NCBI RefSeq assembly: GCF_000214595.1
Contig: NZ_AFIG01000001.1
Location: 1,592,382-1,656,381, forward strand
DNA length: 64,000 nt
Direction: 5' to 3'
From: Methylophaga thalassica MP
GTDB taxonomy: Bacteria > Pseudomonadota > Gammaproteobacteria > Nitrosococcales > Methylophagaceae
Shown here: positions 35,664 to 43,980 of the stretch, piece after piece
Position numbering within the stretch: position 1 is the first letter of the stretch
Layout: each line of letters opens with the position of its first letter
Notes under the pieces: model-generated
Told to the model about the DNA's origin: nothing
Databases searched by the model: none
Seen by the model: the letters and a program-made list of their open reading frames with translations, nothing else
Position numbers and translations under genes: made by a program

Positions 35664-37368
35664 GTGTATGGTCAGACTGAGTTAACCGTAACACTTCATC
35701 AACACTGGTCATGCCAGCTAACACCAAGCGAAAGCCGTCCTGTTTCAGCGTCTGCATACCCTGCTCAATCGCCTTCTGTTCAATAGTTTTGGCATCGGCT
35801 TTTTGTAATATCAATTGGCGGATGGCATCCGTCATAATCAATAATTCACTGATCATGGTGCGTCCGTGATAGCCACTATTTTGACAAGCATCACAGCCAA
35901 CAGCGCGATAAAACCTCGCCTTGTCATCAAACGGAATCGAATCTGGGATGAGGGTACCCCAAGTACTTTCATTAATTGGCATTTGTTCACGACACGACAA
36001 ACACAGGCGACGAACCAAACGCTGCGCCATCACTGCATTCAGCGATGCGGCCAGTAAATAATGCTCCAGTCCCATATCCAAACAGCGTGTTACCGCACTG
36101 CTGGCATCATTAGTGTGCAGCGTTGAAAACACCAAATGGCCGGTTAATGCTGATTGAATGGCTATTGAGGCGGTTTCTTTATCCCGCATTTCACCAATCA
36201 TCAGTACATCCGGATCTTGCCTCACCAGCGCACGAAGCGCTTCGGCAAAACCTAGGCCGATACGCGGTTTGACCTGGATCTGGTTGATGCCAGTGAGTTG
36301 ATATTCAATCGGGTCTTCGACGGTTAGTATTTTTTTCTCTTCGGTATTTAATTGCTGCAAAGCAGAATATAAGGTCGTGGTTTTACCACTGCCGGTGGGG
36401 CCCGTCACCAGAATAATGCCGTGTGGTTGTTTAATTTGTTTTATCAGCCCGTTTAATGATTGGGGTGACAAGCCCAGTTGCTGAATATCCAGCGTCACCT
36501 TCTGTTTATCAAGCAAACGAATCACAATACTCTCACCGTGCAGTGTGGGCGTGGTGGAAACACGGCAATCTATCAAACGACCATCAGCATGAATTTGCAG
36601 CCGACCATCTTGCGGCAGCCGTCGTTCAGCAATATTCAGCTCTGCCATTATTTTGATACGGGATATTACGGCAGCACTGGATTTAACAGGTGGAGAATCG
36701 AGCTGCTTTAATACACCATCCATGCGATAGCGAACCGCCAAATGATGCTCAAAAGGTTCTATGTGAATATCAGAGGCATTAAGCTCAACAGCCTTATTGA
36801 GCAACGAGTTAACCAGCTTCACCACGGGCTCTTGTGATGCCATATCTTTCAGGCGATTAACCAGTGAGGAATCATCATCGGCATCTGTGAGTGTGCGATC
36901 AGAATGAGCAACACGCTTATCCTGCTGCTCAGCATGCCATTGGTGGTATAACTGCTTAAATTCACTCTGAGTAATCACCAGCCTTTTTACCCGTTTCTTA
37001 GTTAGCTGGGCTATCGACCGACAAGCAAAGCTATCTTCCGGATTCACCATGGCAAGCGTGAGTTCAGCCTCGTCGATAAAAACAGGCAAACATTCCGCTT
37101 CTTGCAGAAATCGTGTGGCTATCTCATGCGATGGTGCTTCGCTTGGCAACGTTTTGATGTCACACTTTTCTATGCCATGCGACTTCACATACGCCGATAC
37201 CATCTGTTGTTCAGAAATTAATCCTAAGCTGACCAGCAAAGACGGATTCTGCATTAATTGCTGTTTATGAAACGATTCAGCCGTATTAAAAGAAAAGCTA
37301 TCCACCAGATGGTTATCGAGTAAAAATGGAATCACCTTGGATGAATGGGTCATGCTCGCTGCTGTCAT
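35656..37368 (-). CDS. gspE: Type II secretion ATPase GspE
   Basis: A 570-residue secretion ATPase. The N-terminal GspE-N/MshEN domain spans about 20-150. The ATPase core has Walker A GPTGSGKTT (323-331), the Asp and His boxes (EDPIEYQL; STLHTNDA), Walker B-like MIGEMRDKETA, and a zinc site with two CxxC pairs (LCLSC, CDAC). It powers pseudopilus assembly. It is the first gene of the eleven-gene operon; a Pho-box-like array lies 37-65 bases upstream. An in-frame ATG five codons later is an alternative start; neither has a clear ribosome-binding site. Confidence 0.95.
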   Translation of the reverse strand: MTAASMTHSSKVIPFLLDNHLVDSFSFNTAESFHKQQLMQNPSLLVSLGLISEQQMVSAYVKSHGIEKCDIKTLPSEAPSHEIATRFLQEAECLPVFIDEAELTLAMVNPEDSFACRSIAQLTKKRVKRLVITQSEFKQLYHQWHAEQQDKRVAHSDRTLTDADDDSSLVNRLKDMASQEPVVKLVNSLLNKAVELNASDIHIEPFEHHLAVRYRMDGVLKQLDSPPVKSSAAVISRIKIMAELNIAERRLPQDGRLQIHADGRLIDCRVSTTPTLHGESIVIRLLDKQKVTLDIQQLGLSPQSLNGLIKQIKQPHGIILVTGPTGSGKTTTLYSALQQLNTEEKKILTVEDPIEYQLTGINQIQVKPRIGLGFAEALRALVRQDPDVLMIGEMRDKETASIAIQSALTGHLVFSTLHTNDASSAVTRCLDMGLEHYLLAASLNAVMAQRLVRRLCLSCREQMPINESTWGTLIPDSIPFDDKARFYRAVGCDACQNSGYHGRTMISELLIMTDAIRQLILQKADAKTIEQKAIEQGMQTLKQDGFRLVLAGMTSVDEVLRLTQSDHTHD

Positions 37369-37404
37369 TGGCTTTATGCAGTTGGATTACAATCCTGAAA
37401 GTCA

Positions 37405-37433
37405 ACCACAGCGTGATGTCAAAACGATGACAA
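37405..37433 (-). promoter_or_regulatory. Pho-box-like array ahead of the gsp operon
   Basis: On the minus strand TTGTCAT, TTGACAT and CTGTGGT start exactly 11 bases apart. They match the PhoB unit CTGTCAT in 6, 5 and 4 of 7 positions. TGTAAT, a possible -10, follows 13 bases later, before gspE. Confidence 0.55.
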
Positions 37434-37455
37434 AAAATCAAAAAGCATTTGATTC

Positions 37456-37482
37456 TAAAGTGTTATGGCAATAGGCCGATAT
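37456..37482 (+). promoter_or_regulatory. Sigma-28 (FliA) promoter of the YjfB-like gene
   Basis: TAAAGTGT, 11 bases, then GCCGATAT. This agrees with the flagellar sigma-28 consensus in 7 of 8 bases on each side and has the exact spacing. It lies 75 bases ahead of the small gene's start. Confidence 0.85.
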
Positions 37483-37557
37483 AAGAATTATGTGAACTAT
37501 TTATCGTAGAAGATAACTAAGGTCATGTAAGATGGCACAAAAAGTAGGAGGTAAGAA

Positions 37558-37740
37558 ATGAGTATTTCAGCAACACAAGGCAGCCCGAAAATCAGTATCG
37601 ATGATTATCTGATGGTCAAAAGTGCTCAAATGAGTAATAACAAAGCCAAGTTAGATGGTGCCAATGCGTTAAAACTGATTGAATCTGCTGTCCCTGCACC
37701 TACTGCCACACAAGGCAATAATCTAAACGTAAAAGTCTGA
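37558..37740 (+). CDS. YjfB-like putative motility protein (60 aa)
   Basis: A 60-residue protein with a perfect AGGAGGT ribosome-binding site seven bases before the ATG, a strong sigma-28 promoter and its own terminator, so it is a real small gene. The segment SIDDYLMVKSAQMSNNKAKLDGANALKLIESA resembles the YjfB-family pattern (helical core with MVK.AQ and a Leu-x-x-Ile/Leu end), a group of small proteins in motile bacteria with no firm function. The tail is Pro/Thr/Asn-rich. No membrane segment or signal is seen. Confidence 0.78.
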   Translation: MSISATQGSPKISIDDYLMVKSAQMSNNKAKLDGANALKLIESAVPAPTATQGNNLNVKV

Positions 37741-37757
37741 GTTTCTCAGACTTTTTT
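37730..37757 (+). terminator. Terminator overlapping the YjfB-like stop codon
   Basis: AAGTCTGAG-TTT-CTCAGACTT is followed by a run of T. The hairpin includes the TGA stop, making a very compact transcription unit. Confidence 0.88.
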
Positions 37758-37767
37758 TGCCTGCTAT

Positions 37768-38292
37768 TCAGCCAGGCAACTCAATCTCACTGTAAAAATC
37801 CTGATACACAATCTCCACCCGAAGTCTGTCCCCCTCTGATAGTATATCCTGTGGTTGGCTTACTGCTGTTATCCACTGCTGCGCCTGTTCTTGTTTGACC
37901 AGATTACAAATATCACCGATAGGCCAGTGGAAATACACTTCATGTTGTTTTTTAATGGCCAACACATCTTTGTCTGTGGATTCAGGAATCGGTAAATAAG
38001 AACTGAATATTTCCAGACCACCTTGCTGTTCCGGATCATGAGCAAAATACTCGACACTAATATCCCAGCCCCGAATCAGCGCCTTCTCGTCATCACCGCG
38101 TTCCACACTAAAGCCATACATGGCTAAGGTGCCATCGTTTATTTTGGGCAGCTTATTTAATACCTGCTGAATGGATTGCACGGCTTTTTTATCATCTTCT
38201 GATAGGGAAGTCTGAGTTGATAACCAATTACCAAATTCAATCGCTGATTGAATGAGTTTTTTATGTGATTTATCAAGCAGAATATTGGCCAT
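37768..38292 (-). CDS. Hypothetical protein, unknown
   Basis: A 174-residue soluble protein I cannot assign. The start at 38292 puts it five bases after the stop of the GGDEF/EAL gene, so they are probably co-transcribed; an upstream ATG at 38322 would overlap that gene and has no better ribosome-binding site. It has an N-terminal helical part (about 1-50) and an acidic alpha/beta remainder (YGFSVERGDDEKALIRGWDISVEYFAHDPEQQGGLEIFSSYLP) with no signal peptide, membrane helix or cysteine pattern. Its partner suggests a link to c-di-GMP signalling, but this is only position. Confidence 0.65.
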   Translation of the reverse strand: MANILLDKSHKKLIQSAIEFGNWLSTQTSLSEDDKKAVQSIQQVLNKLPKINDGTLAMYGFSVERGDDEKALIRGWDISVEYFAHDPEQQGGLEIFSSYLPIPESTDKDVLAIKKQHEVYFHWPIGDICNLVKQEQAQQWITAVSQPQDILSEGDRLRVEIVYQDFYSEIELPG

Positions 38293-38296
38293 AAAC

Positions 38297-41200
38297 TTAG
38301 TTCTTCCTGTGCGCATTTTCATAGTGTTTTACCCACTCAAGCACTTCGTCTGCTGGCATGGGCTTAGCAATAGCGTAACCTTGCGCAATATCACAGCCCA
38401 TATCCATCAGCGGTTTAAAATGCGCTTCAGTTTCAACACCTTCGGCGATGATATTGCGTTTAAAGACTTGAGCTAGCTCAATCACCCCTTTCACAATCGC
38501 CATGTCTTCTTCATTACCCAGCATATCCCGGATAAAGCTCTGGTCAATTTTTAAGGTTCTGACTGGTAGTTTTCTCAGATACGACAACGAAGAATAACCG
38601 GTGCCAAAGTCATCCAGAGCAAACGGTACTCCCAAATAACTACTTGCGGCCGCCACAACCTGCGCTGTCTGAACCGTTTCCAGTGCCGAGGTTTCCAGAA
38701 TCTCCAGCTCGATATCATCTGCCGCTATAGTCTTGTATTGCTTCAATAATGATTCGAGTTTGTTTAAGAAGGCATCATGCTGAATGTGTCTGGCCGATAC
38801 ATTGATACTGACTTGAATGTGCAAATTGTTTTCATGCCATGTTTGTAATTGGTTGAACGCCGTTTTTAATACCCAGTCGCCTAACTCAATACTGAACTCA
38901 TGATCTTCAATAATAGGCAAAAATTCCATGGCACCCAATAAACCTCTTTCAGGGTGTTGCCAACGGATAAGGGCTTCTACACCTACAACACGGTTATGGC
39001 GAAGGTCCACTTTTGGCTGATAATAAAGCCTGAACTCTTCACCAATCAATGCCAGATGTAATCGCTCCAGTTGGGAATGGTATTCATGCATCTGCTGATC
39101 CAGCTTAGCATCAAAGATATGATAGCCATCCCTCCCCGCCTGTTTAGCTTCATACATGGCCAAATCCGCATGACGAATCAAGGTATCACCGTCCACATTA
39201 TCTAAGGGATATATAGCCACGCCGATACTGGCTGTGACGTGATGTTTACGATGGTTAATCTTGATCGGCTCAGCAATCTTCTGGCTGAGTCTTGTAAGAA
39301 TGGGGTCCAGCTCATCGATATTGTTTATGTTACTGATAAGTACAACAAACTCATCGCCCCCCATTCTGGCAGCTGTATCCCCGGAGCGAGTAACTTGGGC
39401 TAGTCTTTCAGCCACGGCAATCAACAGTTTATCGCCAATTTCGTGACCGAATTCATCGTTGACAGGTTTGAACCCATCCAGATCCAGAAAACATACCGCC
39501 AGCAATTTTTCACTTCGTTTAGCAATGGCGATAGCTTGCTCGAGCCTATCTGAAAGTAGTGTTCGATTAGCGAGCTGTGTCAGGGCATCATAATGGGCCA
39601 TATTGACTAACAGATGCTCTGTTTTTTTAATCTCCGTAATATCAACAAACAGCCCAAGATAATTGGTAATCTCGCCCTCATCATTTTCTATTGCGCTTAC
39701 GGTCAAGATTTCAGCAAAAAATTCCCCATTTTTCTTCCGGTTCCATATTTCACCACGCCAACGCCCTTCGGTATGGATGCATTCCCACATTTCTTCATAA
39801 AACTCTGCGCCCTGTCGACCAGAAGCAAGAATTTTAGGATCTTCACCGATTAATTCTTCCTGTGTGTATCCAGTGATCTCACTAAATGCGCGGTTCACGC
39901 TAATAATACGGTTATCTTTGTCAGTAATCAGAATGCCTTCCCAGGCATCATCAAATACGCTGGCATGTAAACGCAGTGCTTCCTCGTTTTTTAGACGATC
40001 AGTAATATCGTAGAACCAACCGATATTGCATTCCTCACCACCATATTTAATTGGCAAGTAAGAAGCGAGTGTCCATTTTGTTCCTTCTCCGTAGATATTA
40101 AGCTCTGTCAGTTGGTTATAGATGGTTTTACCTTCAGCGATATGATTTAAATAGGTTTTCACCACTGTAGGATCAACGTAAAAGGCAAAGGGATTGAGAT
40201 CGTTTAATTTGTCTTTATCCTGATTAACCAGCTCCGCATAACGTTTATTCGCAAAGACAATTTTTTTGGTGGTATTGGTAACAATTCGAACAGCAATCGG
40301 GCTATATTCTAGTAATTCTCTGAGTTTGGCTGTATTAGTGCGTAACTCATCCTGAATTTTCTTGAAGTAGGAAATATCAGTACTGGTACCAATCATACGT
40401 AAAGGTTGTAAGTCTCTATCACGCTTGATGATCATGCCGCGCGCCATAATCCACTTCCATGAGCCATCGCCACACAGCATTCGGAATTCATCTTGGTAAT
40501 TGGCATACTCGCCTGAAATATATCCTCTGAAACGCAGTCTGGCCTGCTCTCTATCCTCTGGGTGTATGTATTCGGAAGTCTCGTCTAGCGTGTCTGGGAA
40601 ACTGTCATCCATATAGCCCAGCATTTTCTTCCAACGCTCGGAATAACTTGCTGTGCCAGCTTCAAGATCGACGTCCCAAACACCGTCACCGGTAGACTCA
40701 AGTGCCAGCTTCCAGCGGCTTTCACTTTCAGCTAATGACTTTTTGCTTTCCGCAATACGCGTTAAATATGAATCGATACGTTCAGCCATAGAGTCGAATG
40801 CTCTGGCTGCAGTGGTAATTTCATCATTCCCTTTTAGCTCAGCTGTCAACGCCACTTTTTGTCCGGACTCAAAACGTGTCATTTCTCTGGTCAAGCGTGT
40901 GATACGTGAAATCACATTCTTATTCACAGCAACGGTAATCAACCAACCAGAGAAAATAGTGACCGCAAATAATACGGCTATCAGAATCGCTAATAAACGA
41001 TTAACGGGTTCAATCAAATCATCTATTGGAATGAGTTTAAAGTAGCGCCAATTAACCGGAACCACCGACATGGATATGGCAATATACTTTTCTCCATTTA
41101 CGATAATATCTTTTGACGCAATCTGTGGACTATCTTTAACAGGCTGTTTTAACATGACTTTAAGCGCATTCTCTTTATCGAGAAAATCTGTCACCTGTTT

Positions 41201-42043
41201 TTCATCACCTGACTCAAGCTCTGCCTGCCAATGGCCTGCAAGAATGAAATTCCCTTGCTTATCCAACAGGAAATGCTGTGTATCTGGGTAAAGTTGTTGC
41301 TCATTGAAAGTAAAGCCCAGCACATTGCTTAATTGCATATCCTCACCAAGCGACCCCACCCACTTTCCATTGACATAAAGCGGGTATAAGGCACTTACCA
41401 TCCAAATCTGATTAACAGGATCAAATAAAGGCGGTGTAAAGGTATATTGCTTGTCGGGATTTTCAGAAGGAGAAGTTAAGCTTACCCAAGGCGTTTGCGT
41501 GTAATCATTGTCAGCCTGCTGAGTAAATATAAATTGAGGATAATGAGAATCAAAAATAACTTCACTGCGTAAATCAGGTGACAGATACCACACATTTTCA
41601 AATACACGATTAGCAGATGAGCCAAAAACATCCATCACCTGCTTGATGCGTAAATGCATCACTTTCTGTTTATCTGTTAAATCAGCTGAGTCAGGAATGA
41701 AAATCCCGGCATTGACCTGACCATCAAACTGGTCTTTCTTATTACGCCAAACCCCGTCACTATTCAGCTCTATTGTTTGATAGAACTTGTCTATTTCTTC
41801 CTTTGTAACCGGTTTATCTAATTCACTTTGTAGTAAACGGGCTAAGCCTTTTAATTTAGGTTCTGCATAACTGAGCTTCTGAGAAGTGATATCGACCTGA
41901 TTCTGAGTCACAGCCAGTAGATTATTCACCTCTCGGTTAAGAAGCTTTTCTTTTGAATAAGCACTTACCCAAATAGCGGCGGGTATGGAAGTCAATAGAA
42001 TACTGACGATGACGATTAAACTGAGTTTTTCTCTAATCTGCAT
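38297..42043 (-). CDS. Sensor diguanylate cyclase/phosphodiesterase (dCache-HAMP-PAS-GGDEF-EAL)
   Basis: A 1248-residue membrane signalling protein. It has an N-terminal helix (about 7-25), a large periplasmic dCache-like sensor (about 30-340), a second helix (near 345-368), HAMP, three PAS/PAC domains (about 445-835), GGDEF and EAL. The GGDEF site is intact (RMGGDEFVVL) and the EAL site is also intact (GVEALIRWQHP; DDFGTGYSSLSYLRKLP; KIDQSFI), so it could make or break c-di-GMP. The GEMM-like riboswitch at 23587 could be one downstream reader. It forms an operon with the small unknown gene that follows. Confidence 0.93.
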   Translation of the reverse strand: MQIREKLSLIVIVSILLTSIPAAIWVSAYSKEKLLNREVNNLLAVTQNQVDITSQKLSYAEPKLKGLARLLQSELDKPVTKEEIDKFYQTIELNSDGVWRNKKDQFDGQVNAGIFIPDSADLTDKQKVMHLRIKQVMDVFGSSANRVFENVWYLSPDLRSEVIFDSHYPQFIFTQQADNDYTQTPWVSLTSPSENPDKQYTFTPPLFDPVNQIWMVSALYPLYVNGKWVGSLGEDMQLSNVLGFTFNEQQLYPDTQHFLLDKQGNFILAGHWQAELESGDEKQVTDFLDKENALKVMLKQPVKDSPQIASKDIIVNGEKYIAISMSVVPVNWRYFKLIPIDDLIEPVNRLLAILIAVLFAVTIFSGWLITVAVNKNVISRITRLTREMTRFESGQKVALTAELKGNDEITTAARAFDSMAERIDSYLTRIAESKKSLAESESRWKLALESTGDGVWDVDLEAGTASYSERWKKMLGYMDDSFPDTLDETSEYIHPEDREQARLRFRGYISGEYANYQDEFRMLCGDGSWKWIMARGMIIKRDRDLQPLRMIGTSTDISYFKKIQDELRTNTAKLRELLEYSPIAVRIVTNTTKKIVFANKRYAELVNQDKDKLNDLNPFAFYVDPTVVKTYLNHIAEGKTIYNQLTELNIYGEGTKWTLASYLPIKYGGEECNIGWFYDITDRLKNEEALRLHASVFDDAWEGILITDKDNRIISVNRAFSEITGYTQEELIGEDPKILASGRQGAEFYEEMWECIHTEGRWRGEIWNRKKNGEFFAEILTVSAIENDEGEITNYLGLFVDITEIKKTEHLLVNMAHYDALTQLANRTLLSDRLEQAIAIAKRSEKLLAVCFLDLDGFKPVNDEFGHEIGDKLLIAVAERLAQVTRSGDTAARMGGDEFVVLISNINNIDELDPILTRLSQKIAEPIKINHRKHHVTASIGVAIYPLDNVDGDTLIRHADLAMYEAKQAGRDGYHIFDAKLDQQMHEYHSQLERLHLALIGEEFRLYYQPKVDLRHNRVVGVEALIRWQHPERGLLGAMEFLPIIEDHEFSIELGDWVLKTAFNQLQTWHENNLHIQVSINVSARHIQHDAFLNKLESLLKQYKTIAADDIELEILETSALETVQTAQVVAAASSYLGVPFALDDFGTGYSSLSYLRKLPVRTLKIDQSFIRDMLGNEEDMAIVKGVIELAQVFKRNIIAEGVETEAHFKPLMDMGCDIAQGYAIAKPMPADEVLEWVKHYENAHRKN

Positions 42044-42433
42044 TGAGCATTGTCTTTTTGAGTCCCCTTGTGTGCACGCGTTGGGGTGTGAATCTTTTGT
42101 AAAGCCAGTCTACACAACCTTATTAAAGATGTTTAGTTTTGCCCGGTAAAAGATGACATTGATAATCAAATAAAAAAGTACAGAACAAAGACCATAACTT
42201 CTGCACAACTATTTAGACTTACAAATAATACGTCTTCTCTAGTAAAAACTATTTATAAGCAAATGAAAATAAAAAAGTATTTATTTGCCTATTTATCGCC
42301 TGCCTGCATGGCTGAAAACAAATGTCAGCAAGCGAAATAGAACATTAAGCTCGATAAACATTAACCGTTGTAACTCAATAGTAAGAACTTAAAACTATTT
42401 GCTGCGCGGTAAATCCAGCCTGATGCGACCTTT
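42044..42433. other. 390-base gap without a gene
   Basis: AT-rich. It should hold the promoter of the GGDEF/EAL gene near 42050-42200, but I see no convincing -35/-10 pair, RNA or repeat. The frame downstream of the small secreted-protein gene shows no clear terminator. Confidence 0.5.
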
Positions 42434-42730
42434 TTACTGAGCGTTTTTCAAACACTCATCTTCAATTAGTTCAGCAAAATGATCGATAACAGCTTGCTTT
42501 TCACCCTCATTTTCAGCAACCGGTTCATTATAAGCACGCAACATCAATCCACGAGAAAAATTGCCCACCGTCATCTTCATCGCCTCATGGATAGGCACAT
42601 TGTTTTGCCGAACCTCCATAAACTGCTCGGCTTTATTTGCCCAGCCCTCACAGGTTTCTTCTTTTGTCAGCTCGTCGGCATGAGCAAAAACACTAACGAA
42701 CATTAGCCAAGCTAGCGCTAATTTTTTCAT
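42434..42730 (-). CDS. Small periplasmic protein, unknown
   Basis: A 98-residue exported protein. The ATG at 42730 is chosen because GAGGTG lies six bases before it and the signal peptide then starts MKKLALAWLMFVSVFAHA; the GTG three codons upstream would spoil both. The mature part (about 80 residues) is helical and acidic with two cysteines, near its start (EETCEG) and end (EDECLKN), likely a disulfide. I do not recognise a family. It stands alone, between the GGDEF/EAL promoter region and a MITE-like repeat. Confidence 0.7.
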   Translation of the reverse strand: MKKLALAWLMFVSVFAHADELTKEETCEGWANKAEQFMEVRQNNVPIHEAMKMTVGNFSRGLMLRAYNEPVAENEGEKQAVIDHFAELIEDECLKNAQ

Positions 42731-42816
42731 GGTTATCACCTCAGACGATATTGATATAACCCGACTATAAACGCTTCAACTAAATCCCTCAGAAAAAGTT
42801 GAGTTAAACATAATCG

Positions 42817-42904
42817 GTAGGTTAAGTTGCAGCATGAAACCCAACAAAAGATCATTATACAAAGTCTCAACTGTTGGGTTTCGCTATAGCTCTACCCAAC
42901 CTAC
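42817..42904. repeat. 88-bp MITE-like palindromic element
   Basis: The ends are GTAGGTT and AACCTAC. Inside, GAAACCCAACA (42836-42846) is exactly complementary to TGTTGGGTTTC (42872-42882). Such GTAGGTTGGGT-type palindromes occur as dispersed small repeats in many bacteria. It lies in the gap ahead of the ssrA terminator. Confidence 0.7.
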
Positions 42905-42921
42905 TTTCCAGATCGTTAGGC

Positions 42922-42947
42922 ACAAAAAAACCACCCGAGGGTGGTCA
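42922..42947 (-). terminator. Terminator of ssrA
   Basis: On the minus strand ACCACCC-TC-GGGTGGT is followed by seven T residues, directly after the tmRNA 3' end. Confidence 0.9.
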
Positions 42948-42955
42948 TTTATGTT

Positions 42956-43316
42956 TGGTGGAGGCGGCGGGAATCGAACCCGCGTCCGCAGATCCTCCGC
43001 CTTCGGATCTACATGCTTATTTCATCTATTAATTTAACTACCTGCTACCCGATGAACAGGGAAAACAAGTAGCGATCTTGTAAGGTTTTAATCTCTTAGT
43101 ACCAAGCATACCTCGAGACGATCTTGTGAGAGTCGACGCCCGATACCAGACGCACAAGCACGGATCTGGTCGAACGGCATTCACTGGTTATTAAGCAGCT
43201 AGTGCGTAGTTGTTATCGTTAGCAACTAATTTAATTCCAGTCTTTTTTACGAGAGAACTGAAGTACTCGGCATGCACCTTAGGTTTTGTAATCCCCGTCG
43301 AAGCCAGGTCGCCCCC
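42956..43316 (-). ncRNA. ssrA: tmRNA (SsrA)
   Basis: The 5' end GGGGGCGACCTGGCTTCGACGG and the 3' end TTCGATTCCCGCCGCCTCCACCA form the tRNA-Ala-like domain with encoded CCA. The internal frame GCTAAC...GCTGCTTAA encodes the degradation tag ANDNNYALAA followed by a stop. Length is 361 bases, as expected. tmRNA rescues stalled ribosomes with SmpB, whose gene starts the same-strand pair 56 bases upstream. One-piece form, not circularly permuted. Confidence 0.98.
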
Positions 43317-43371
43317 AAAGTGTTGAACTCTTATATTGTATCGGATTAGGCGTTTTTCAACCAGTGAAAAC

Positions 43372-43851
43372 TTATCTTGCTTTCAGAATTCTGGCTTTGT
43401 CACGATTCCAGTCGCGATCTTTCTCAGTTGCGCGTTTATCGTGAAGTTGTTTACCTTTGGCCAGCGCAATTTCAATCTTGGCCATGCCTTTTTTCCAGTA
43501 CATATTTAATGGAATCAGCGTGTAGCCTTTACGCTCAACCGCACCAATCAATTTGTGTAATTCTGCTCTATGCAGCAGTAACTTACGGTCACGTTGTGGC
43601 TCTGGTTTGATATGTGTAGATGCGGTTTTTAACGCAGTAATAAGTGCGTTTGCTAACCAGGCTTCACCATTGCGAACGTGGACATAGCTTTCGTTGAGCT
43701 GCACTTTTCCATCACGCAGGCTTTTCACTTCCCACCCTTCGAGAACCAGTCCTGCTTCAAATTTATCTTCGATGAAAAATTCATGCCGTGCCTTACGGTT
43801 CACTGCGATGGTGTTTTCGCCTACTTTCTTTTTATTCTTTTTCGCTGCCAT
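43372..43851 (-). CDS. smpB: SsrA-binding protein SmpB
   Basis: A 159-residue RNA-binding protein of normal SmpB length. It shows the OB-fold segments [29 protein letters not shown] and [22 protein letters not shown], and the basic C-terminal tail ([24 protein letters not shown]) that enters the mRNA channel. An ATG two codons upstream is equally open; I chose the one giving the usual MAAKK start. The ssrA gene follows directly. Confidence 0.97.
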   Translation of the reverse strand: MAAKKNKKKVGENTIAVNRKARHEFFIEDKFEAGLVLEGWEVKSLRDGKVQLNESYVHVRNGEAWLANALITALKTASTHIKPEPQRDRKLLLHRAELHKLIGAVERKGYTLIPLNMYWKKGMAKIEIALAKGKQLHDKRATEKDRDWNRDKARILKAR

Positions 43852-43980
43852 GTGCATATTATAGAGTGTTTAAACAGCGGCTTCATTATTTATCATTCAC
43901 GAAACTAAAATGAGTGCGGTTTGTTGAAAGACAAAAGTTTTGGGTACAATCGAGTGAATTTACTTTTTTGAGGCGACCGA

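Noticed and set aside
41540-41560. Fur-like GATAATGAGAATC string
   Set aside because: It is inside the GGDEF/EAL coding region and only one half matches.
42066-42096. Hairpin CCCC...GGGG ahead of the GGDEF/EAL gene
   Set aside because: Short arms, no T-run and no consistent direction for a terminator.
42141-42172. Possible plus-strand sigma-28 promoter (TAAAGATG ... CCGGTAAA)
   Set aside because: The -10 does not fit GCCGATAA and no plus-strand gene follows.
42834-43037. Open frame of 67 codons across the MITE-like repeat and ssrA
   Set aside because: It lies over the palindromic element and the tmRNA 3' end; no ribosome-binding site or family match.
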